This document shows positions 1 to 6,300 of a stretch of 7,516 nucleotides of DNA, one piece after another. Each line of letters begins with the position of its first letter. Positions within the stretch are counted from its first letter, which is position 1. Below the pieces are notes generated by a model that was given only the letters and a program-made list of their open reading frames with translations, made no database searches and was not told the origin of the DNA. The stretch comes from an uncultured delta proteobacterium (GTDB lineage: Bacteria; Myxococcota_A; Polyangia; Polyangiales; Polyangiaceae). The stretch is taken from the NCBI GenBank assembly GCA_903893335.1, contig CAITLX010000355.1:1-7516 (forward strand), written 5' to 3'. Position numbers and translations under genes: made by a program.

Positions 1-327
1 CAGCCTGCGTACGATCGCGACGAGCCCGCGCGCGCCGCCGCGCGAGGTCGAGCCGCGCTCGACCGCGAGCCCGAGGCGGCCGAGCGCGCGTGCTTGCACG
101 TCGCCGTCACGCGAGAGGCTCACGAGCGCGACGGTGTGTCGTCGGCGGGGCCACGCGAGCAACCCAAACTGCTCGCCGTGCCAGAACGCCAGCACCCAGG
201 GCGCGCCCTCGGCTGCGGCGAGCGCAGGGTGGACGACGACGCGCACGCGCCACGTCGACATCCACGCGCGCGCCAGCAACCCCGCCAGCGTGCCGACGAC
301 GGCCCGGAAGACCGGGCCGCCCCTCAC
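1..327 (-). CDS. Lysophospholipid acyltransferase family protein (DUF374-type), C-terminus outside the window
   Basis: Starting at GTG 325-327, 109 codons are open to the left edge. Residues 6-23 form a hydrophobic, helix-prone segment, followed by STWRVRVVV (24-32). Then come PWVLAFWHGEQFGLL (43-57), VALVSLSRDGDVQARALGRLG (66-86, key residues S70, S72, R73, D74, G75) and VERGSTSRGGARGL (89-102). The order WH-G, then (I/V)S-x-S-R-D-G, then RGS-(S/T)-SRGGA is the hallmark of DUF374 proteins, relatives of the LpxL/PlsC acyltransferases. H50 is the probable catalytic-type histidine. Family members are usually a little over 200 residues, so about half is visible; the expected downstream DGPRGP-type motif would lie outside. 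The likely role is acyl transfer to a lysophospholipid or lipid A-like acceptor at the inner membrane. The GTG overlaps the stop of the upstream gene (GTGA). Only a weak GAAG lies 5 bases before it. ATG at 259-261 (M23) is an alternative start but would remove the N-terminal helix. It uses more A/T-ending codons (TTT, TTG, CAA, GCA, CCT, GTA) than its neighbour. Confidence 0.86.
   Translation of the reverse strand, partial: MRGGPVFRAVVGTLAGLLARAWMSTWRVRVVVHPALAAAEGAPWVLAFWHGEQFGLLAWPRRRHTVALVSLSRDGDVQARALGRLGLAVERGSTSRGGARGLVAIVRRL
300..319 (-). other. Perfect 8-bp GC hairpin just inside the acyltransferase gene
   Basis: CGGCCCGG and CCGGGCCG form a perfect 8-bp inverted repeat around a 4-base loop (UCUU in the mRNA). 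It covers codons 3-10 and begins 5 bases after the GTG. There is no following U-run, so it is not an intrinsic terminator. It could slow initiation or protect mRNA ends. In DNA this GC-rich, a few such stems are expected by chance in several kilobases. Confidence 0.4.
324..327 (-). promoter_or_regulatory. Four-base stop/start overlap (GTGA) linking the two genes
   Basis: On the minus strand the TGA ending the TPR gene (324-326) and the GTG opening the acyltransferase gene (325-327) share bases as GTGA. Such overlaps typically mark co-transcribed genes with translational coupling, where a terminating ribosome re-initiates. The only Shine-Dalgarno-like sequence is a weak GAAG about 5 bases ahead, inside the last TPR codons. 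This favours coupling over independent initiation. The overlap is seen directly; coupling is inferred. Confidence 0.75.
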
Positions 328-3300
328 GAGCGCTTCAGCTGATCGAGCAGCGTGCGCGCGGCCTCGAGCCCGGGGTCGTTCTCGAGCGCGCGCTCGAGCA
401 TCTGGATGCCCTTGACCTTGTCCCCCTGCCGGCTCGAGATGTCGCCGAGGTGGAAGAAGACCTCGCCCTTCGAGATGGGCGACGACGCGTCGAGCTTCTG
501 GAGCAGCAGCGCGCGGAAGGTCTTCTGGGCGCGGTCGAGATCGCCCGTCTCGAGCGCCAGCGCGCCGAGGTCCTTGAGCACGGCGACCGAGCCGGGGTCG
601 ATCTTGAAGGCGTGATCGAGCTCGGTGAGCGCGCGCTCGCGATCGCCGTCGGCGAGCAGGGCGCGTGCGAGCCGCTGGTGGACCACGGCGAGCTCCTTCG
701 AGCGCTTGCCGCCGAACGAGGCCACGACCGTCTCGAGCACCTCGACGGCAGCGCGCCAGCGGCCCGTGGCGCCATGGGCGTCCGAGAGCTCGAGCAGGAG
801 ATCGCGGTCGTCGGGCGCCTGCTCGCGCGCTCGCTCGAGGGCGGCGGCAGCCGCCTCGGGGTCTCCGCGGCGCTCGACGTGCAGAGCCGCGGCCTTGCGG
901 TAGAGCGCGACGCGCGCGGCCGTGTCGGTCGCCGCGTCGGCCTCCTCGGTGATGAGCCGCGCGAGCGCGGTCCAGTCCTCGAGGCGCTCGTAGAGCGCGA
1001 CCAGGCGCGACCTCAGGTCGGCGTCGCCCGGCGCACCGGCCACGCCCTGCTCGAGCGCGGAGCGGACGCCCTCGTCGTCACCCGCCGAGGCGGCGACGTC
1101 GGCGAGCTGAAGCGCGAAGGCGCGGGCGTCGTCGCCCTCGCTCATCGCGAGCAGCGTCTGCAGCACGCCCATGGCCTGACGCGCGTCGCCCTGCGCCGCG
1201 GCGAGCCGCGCCACGCGCACGAGCGCCTCGCGGTGCGACGGCTCGCGGCCGAGCACGGACTCGTAGGTCTCGAGCGCGCGGCGCGTGTCCGACAGGCGCG
1301 TCTCGTACAGCTCGCCGAGCTGCATCCCGAGCGCCGCGGCAGCCGGGGCCTCGGCCGACGCGAACTGGTTCGCGATGAGCTCGGCGAGGTCCTCGTAGCG
1401 GCTGCCTTGCTCGTACAGCGCCGACAGCGCGGCGATGGCCTCGGCGTCGGCGGGCTCGTCGTCGAGCACCGCGCGCAGCGTCTCGATCGCGTCGGCGGGG
1501 GCGCCGAAGCGGTCGCGCTGCAGCGCGGCGAGCTCGAGGCGCAGCCGCGAACGCAGCGCGGGCGTGTCGCCCACGTCGATGAGGCGCTCGAGCAGTCGCC
1601 CGAGCTCACGCGGGAGATCGCTCGCGGCGTACAGCGCGCGCAGCGCCGCTGCGGCCTCGGCGTCCGTCGGGTCGGCGTCGAGGAGCGCCTCGTAGAGCGC
1701 GATGGCCTTGGCCTTGTCGCCGAGGCGGTCGCGGGCGATGCGGGCTGCCTCGTGGTGCAGCCGCGCGACCTCGCCCGGGTCGCCCGCGAGCTCGGCCTGC
1801 CGCTCGATGAGCGCGAGCACCTCGGCGTCGTCTCCGGCAGCGGCGCGCAGGCGCGCGAGCTCCTCGAGCGCCCAAGCGTCGGCGTCATCGTCGCGCAAGA
1901 GGTCGCGCACGATCTGCTCGGCGAGCGCGGCGTCGCCGAGCGTGTCCTCGGCGATGACCTTCGCCTCGCGCCGAAGCTCGCGCTTGGTCGCCTCGTCGGA
2001 CTCGAGGCCCGCGCGGCGGCGGAGCGCCGCCACGAGGTCGCGCTCCTGGCCGGGGCCGCGGCAGAGGTCCTCGAGCATGCGGAGGATCTCGGTGTTCTCG
2101 GCGTCGAACGAGAGCGCGCGCTCGAACGCCTGCGCGGCGCGGTCACGCGCGCCCATGTGGTCGCGCGCCCAGCCTGCGAGCCGCAGCCACGCGTCGCGAG
2201 CGACGTCGGGGGGGAGCGAGGTGGTGGCCGTGAGGGCGGCCGTCCAGGCCTCCGTGGCCTCGCCCCAGCCGTCGCGGATCGCCGCGAGGCGCTCGATCTC
2301 GTCGAGCACGGCGAAGTCGGTGGGGTCGTCGGCGAGGGTCGCCTCGAGCACGCGCTGCGCGCGCGCCTGATCGCCGAGGCGGTCCTCGAAGAGGCGCGCG
2401 AGGTCGAGCCGCAGCGCCGTTCGCTCGGTGGGCGTCGAAGCGCGCGCGACGCGGCGCTCGGCGAGCTCGACGAGCTTCGCGTCGTCGCCGGCGCCTCGGT
2501 AGACGAGCTCGAGCGACTCGGCGACGTCGACGAAGAGCGCGTCGTCGCTGAGCAGAGCCTCGAGCGTCTCGCGCGCGCCGGCGTGCGCTACGTCGAGGTC
2601 GAGCACCTGCCGGACGGTGGCGAGGGCGCGGCCCCGGTCGCTGATCGGCCCCGCGAACTGCGAGGCGAGCCGCGTGAGCAGATCGGCGCGCACCGAGGCG
2701 TCGGCCTCGAGCGCGACGCGGCGCTCGAGCACGTCCGCGAGCGCGGCGTGGTCACCGACGCGCGCGTAGAGGCGATCGAGCGAGGCGAGCGCGTCGGGCG
2801 TGTCGCCCGCCTGCTCGACCGCGCGCACCCAGGCGGCGATCGCGCGGCGGTCGTCGCCGAGCTTCTCCTCGGCGATGACGGCGAGCCTCGCGGCGAGGTC
2901 GGACGCGAGCTCGGCGTCGAACGTCGAGGCGGCGCGCTCCTCGAGGGCCGCGGCGTAGCGATCGAAGCCGGAGCAAGCCGCGGCGACGCGGGAGGCAGAC
3001 GCGTGCAGCGTGGCGTCCTCCGGGGTCTCGGCGATCGCGGCGAGCAGCGCGTCGAGCGCGTCGCTCGGGCGCGCGAGCGCGCCCTCCTGAACCTCGGCGA
3101 GCGCGACGAGCGTGCGCGCGCGCTCGACCGGATCGGACTGCGCGCGCAGGCGCATGTCGAGCACGCGGGCGAGCTCGGCGTGGCGCGACGCGCGTCGCAG
3201 CACGGGCTCGAGCACCTCGGTGACGGCGAGCCGGTGCTCCTCGCGAGCGTCGCCGAGCGCCAGGAGGGCGGCGGTCGTGTCGGCGTCGCCCGGGGCGTCC

Positions 3301-6300
3301 TCGAGCACGGAGTGCCAGGTCGAGATGGCCTCGGCCGCGTCGTCGAGGTGCGTGGCGAGCAGCTCGGCGATCTGCTTGCGCAGCGCGGTGCGCTCCTCGA
3401 CGCTCTCGGCCGCCGAGGCCTCGAGCCGGAGGTTGTCGAGCAGATCGGGCCAGAGCTCCTCGGCGCGCAGCAGGCCGTCGAGCCGCGCGAGCAGGCCGCG
3501 GTCGCCGGGGCGCACGCCGAGCGCGTCGCGCAGCGCGTCGATGGCCTCGCGGGGGCGCTCGAGGCGGGTGGCGCAGGCCTCGGCGATGGCGACGAGCAGC
3601 TCGAACTTGCGATCGTCGTCGCCCGGTCCGCACAGCTCGACGCGGCGACGCTCGAGCTCGACGACGCGCTCGGCCTCGCTCGGCGCGACGAGCTCGAGGA
3701 CGCAGTCGAGGGTGAACGCGCTGTCGGGCTCGAGCTCGAGGGCGCGGTCGTAGGCGGCGAGCGCCCCGCGCGGGTCGTCGAGCATGTCGCGAAGCGCCTC
3801 GCCGACGCGGCGCAGCAGCGTGGCCTGCTCGGCGTCGTTGGACGCGAGGTCGATCTTGCGGGTGAGCACGCGCACGAGCGCTGCCCAGTCCGACAGGAGC
3901 GTGGCGAGCTGGTCCTGCGCCTCGAGCGGCTCGGGGTCGGTCGCGTCGAGCTCGGAGAGCCGCTGCCACGCGGCGAGCGCTTGGCGGGGATCGTCGCGCC
4001 GCGTGTCGTGCACGCGGGCCAGGGTGAGCAGGATCTCGCGCTTGACGAGCGCGTCGGCGCGGTCGAGGACGGCCTCGAAGGTGCCGACGAGGGCGTCCCA
4101 GTCGCCCGTCGCCTCGATGACGCGCTCGAGCTCGGCGCGCGACGCGCCGTCGTCCGGGTCGAGGTCGATGGCCTGGCAGAGCGCCTGCTGGGCGCGCGCG
4201 AGGTCGTTGCCGCGCGTCTCCCACAGGGTCGCCGTCTCGCGCAGCACCGCGACCTGCTCGTCGCGGGTCTCGGCGAGCTGGAAGCGCCGCCCGTTGATCG
4301 AGATGAGGTGGCGCCAGTCGTCGCGGCGCTCGTACAGCGGGCGCAGGATGTCGATGACGCGCGCGCCGTGCTCGGGGGAAGGCACGAGCGCCTCGAGGTC
4401 GGCGATGGCCTCGGCGTGGAAGGGCAGGGACGCGACGATCTGCTCGTACTGGTCGATCGCGGCGCTCACGTCGGAGAGGTCGTCGCGGTCGACGCGCGCC
4501 AGCGCGAGCCGCAGCTCGGCGCTCCGCTCGGCGTCGGTCGCGGCCTCGGCGCGACGCTCGTAGAGCTCAGCCAGCTCGCGCAGGCGCCCGCGCTCGCGCA
4601 AGAGCTCGCTCGTCGCCTCGAGCGCAGGCTCGTCGCCCGGCTCGATGTCGAGCAGCTCGGCGTAGGTGTCGATGGCCGGGTCGGGGGCGTCGAGCGCGCG
4701 GCGCTGCAGGGCGGCGATGACGCGCAGGGCCGCGACGCGGTCGGCGGGGTCGAAGCGATGGTCGAGCGACGCGCGGTAGTGCGCGACGCGCTCGGCGCTG
4801 CGCCCAGCAGCGGTGAGCAGCGCGTCGACGGCGTCGAACACCGGGCGCGACTCGGGGTCGAAGGCGAGCGCGCGACGGTAGAGCGCGAGCGCCCGCTCGG
4901 CGTCGCCGAACGACGCGAACAGCTCCGCGGCGCGGCACGCCATCGCCGCGGTCGAGGGCTCGTCGGTGGTGATGCCCGCGAGCTCGCGGGCGTAGAGGTC
5001 GGCGAGGCGCCGCTCGGCGCCGGCGAGGCGCGCGAGCCGCTCGAGCTCGGCGCGGGTCGCGTCGTCGGCCGGGTCGTCGTGCAGGAGCAGGCCGGTCGTG
5101 TCGAGGGCGGCGGCGTAGTCCTCGCCCTGCTCCTCGTGGAGCTTGGCCAGACGCTGCAGCAGCGGACGGCGCTCGATCGGATCGTCGGTCGTCGCGAGCC
5201 GCGCCTGGAGCGTCGTCACGACGCTGCGCCAGTCGGCGCGGCGCAGGTAGACCGGCTCGAGCAGCTCGGCGGCGTGCGCGCGGTGGGTCGCGTCCTCGTG
5301 GGTCGCGAGGATGGTCTCGAGCTCGCCGACGGCTCCGGGGTGCTGCGGATCGATCGCGAGCGCCGCCTCGATCTCGTCGAACGCTCGCGCGATGTCGTGC
5401 TCGTCCTCGCGCAGGATGCGCGCGACGGCGGCGCGCAGATCGGCCGCCTCGGGGGCCGCCGCGATGCGCCGCTCGTAGAGCGCGACGAGGTCGGTGCTGC
5501 GCCCGGTGGCGCGGTAGAGCGCGTCGAGCGCCGAGACGGCCTCGGGGTCGAGCCCGTCGTCGAGCAGGCCCTCGTAGACGCCGATCGCGCCCGGAGCGTC
5601 GCCGAGCGTGTCGCGCAGCAGGCGCGCCTTGCGGTGCGCGAGCGCGCGCCGCTCGTCGTCGGACTCGGTCACGTCGAGGCGGCGATCGAGGATGCCGCGC
5701 AGCGCCTCGTGCTCGGCGCCAGCGACGTACAGCTCGTCGAGCGCGACGAGCGCGCGCAGCTCGTCGGCGCGCACGTCGAGCGCGGCTCGGTAGTGCTCGA
5801 TGGCGTGCTTGCGATCGTCGAGCTTGGTGCGCGCGAGGTCGCCGATGCGAACGTGCAGCTCGACGAGGGCCTCGCCGTCGGGCACCTCGGACGCGACGGA
5901 GTGGAGGCGCTCGACGAGCTCGGCCCAGCGGCCGGTGGCGCTCGCGAGCTGTTCGCCGCGATCGACCCAGACCATGACGTCGGGCTCGGCGGCGGCCTCG
6001 CCGATGCCGCGCAGCGCGTGGGCGAAGGCGCGGCCGGGGTCACCGAGGGGCCCCTCGGCGATGCGGAGCGCCTCGGCGAGCAGCTCGAGGCGGCGCGCGG
6101 GGTCCTCGGCCGCGTCGGCCTCGACCTCGAGGACGCGCAACAGGCGAGTGTGGTCGGCGTCGGCCTCGTACAGCGGGCGCAGGAGCTCCGCGGCCTCGCG
6201 GCGAGCGTCGGGCGTGTCGAGGAGCCGCTCGGCCTGGGCGCGGCACCCCTCGTGGGACGGGGCGAGCGACAGCCCTTGGCCTGCGGCGTCGAGCGCTCCC

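Noticed and set aside
300..319. GC hairpin as a transcription terminator between the two genes
   Set aside because: It is inside the downstream coding region and no T-run follows on the minus strand.
94..415. Overlapping short plus-strand open frames at the left end
   Set aside because: They are antisense to the DUF374 gene and the TPR C-terminus. The minus-strand frame carries a recognisable family signature; these do not.
1702..2370. Serine/alanine/arginine-rich plus-strand open frame, with others at 3112-3753, 3784-4563 and 5800-6438
   Set aside because: They are antisense to the TPR gene. Their Ser/Arg-rich products mirror its Glu-, Leu- and Ala-rich codons, with no recognisable motif.
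2752..4224. 490-codon open frame on the minus strand, extremely arginine-rich
   Set aside because: It lies within the giant gene in another frame. Its composition is what GC-rich codons give when read out of frame, and it has no domain-like pattern.
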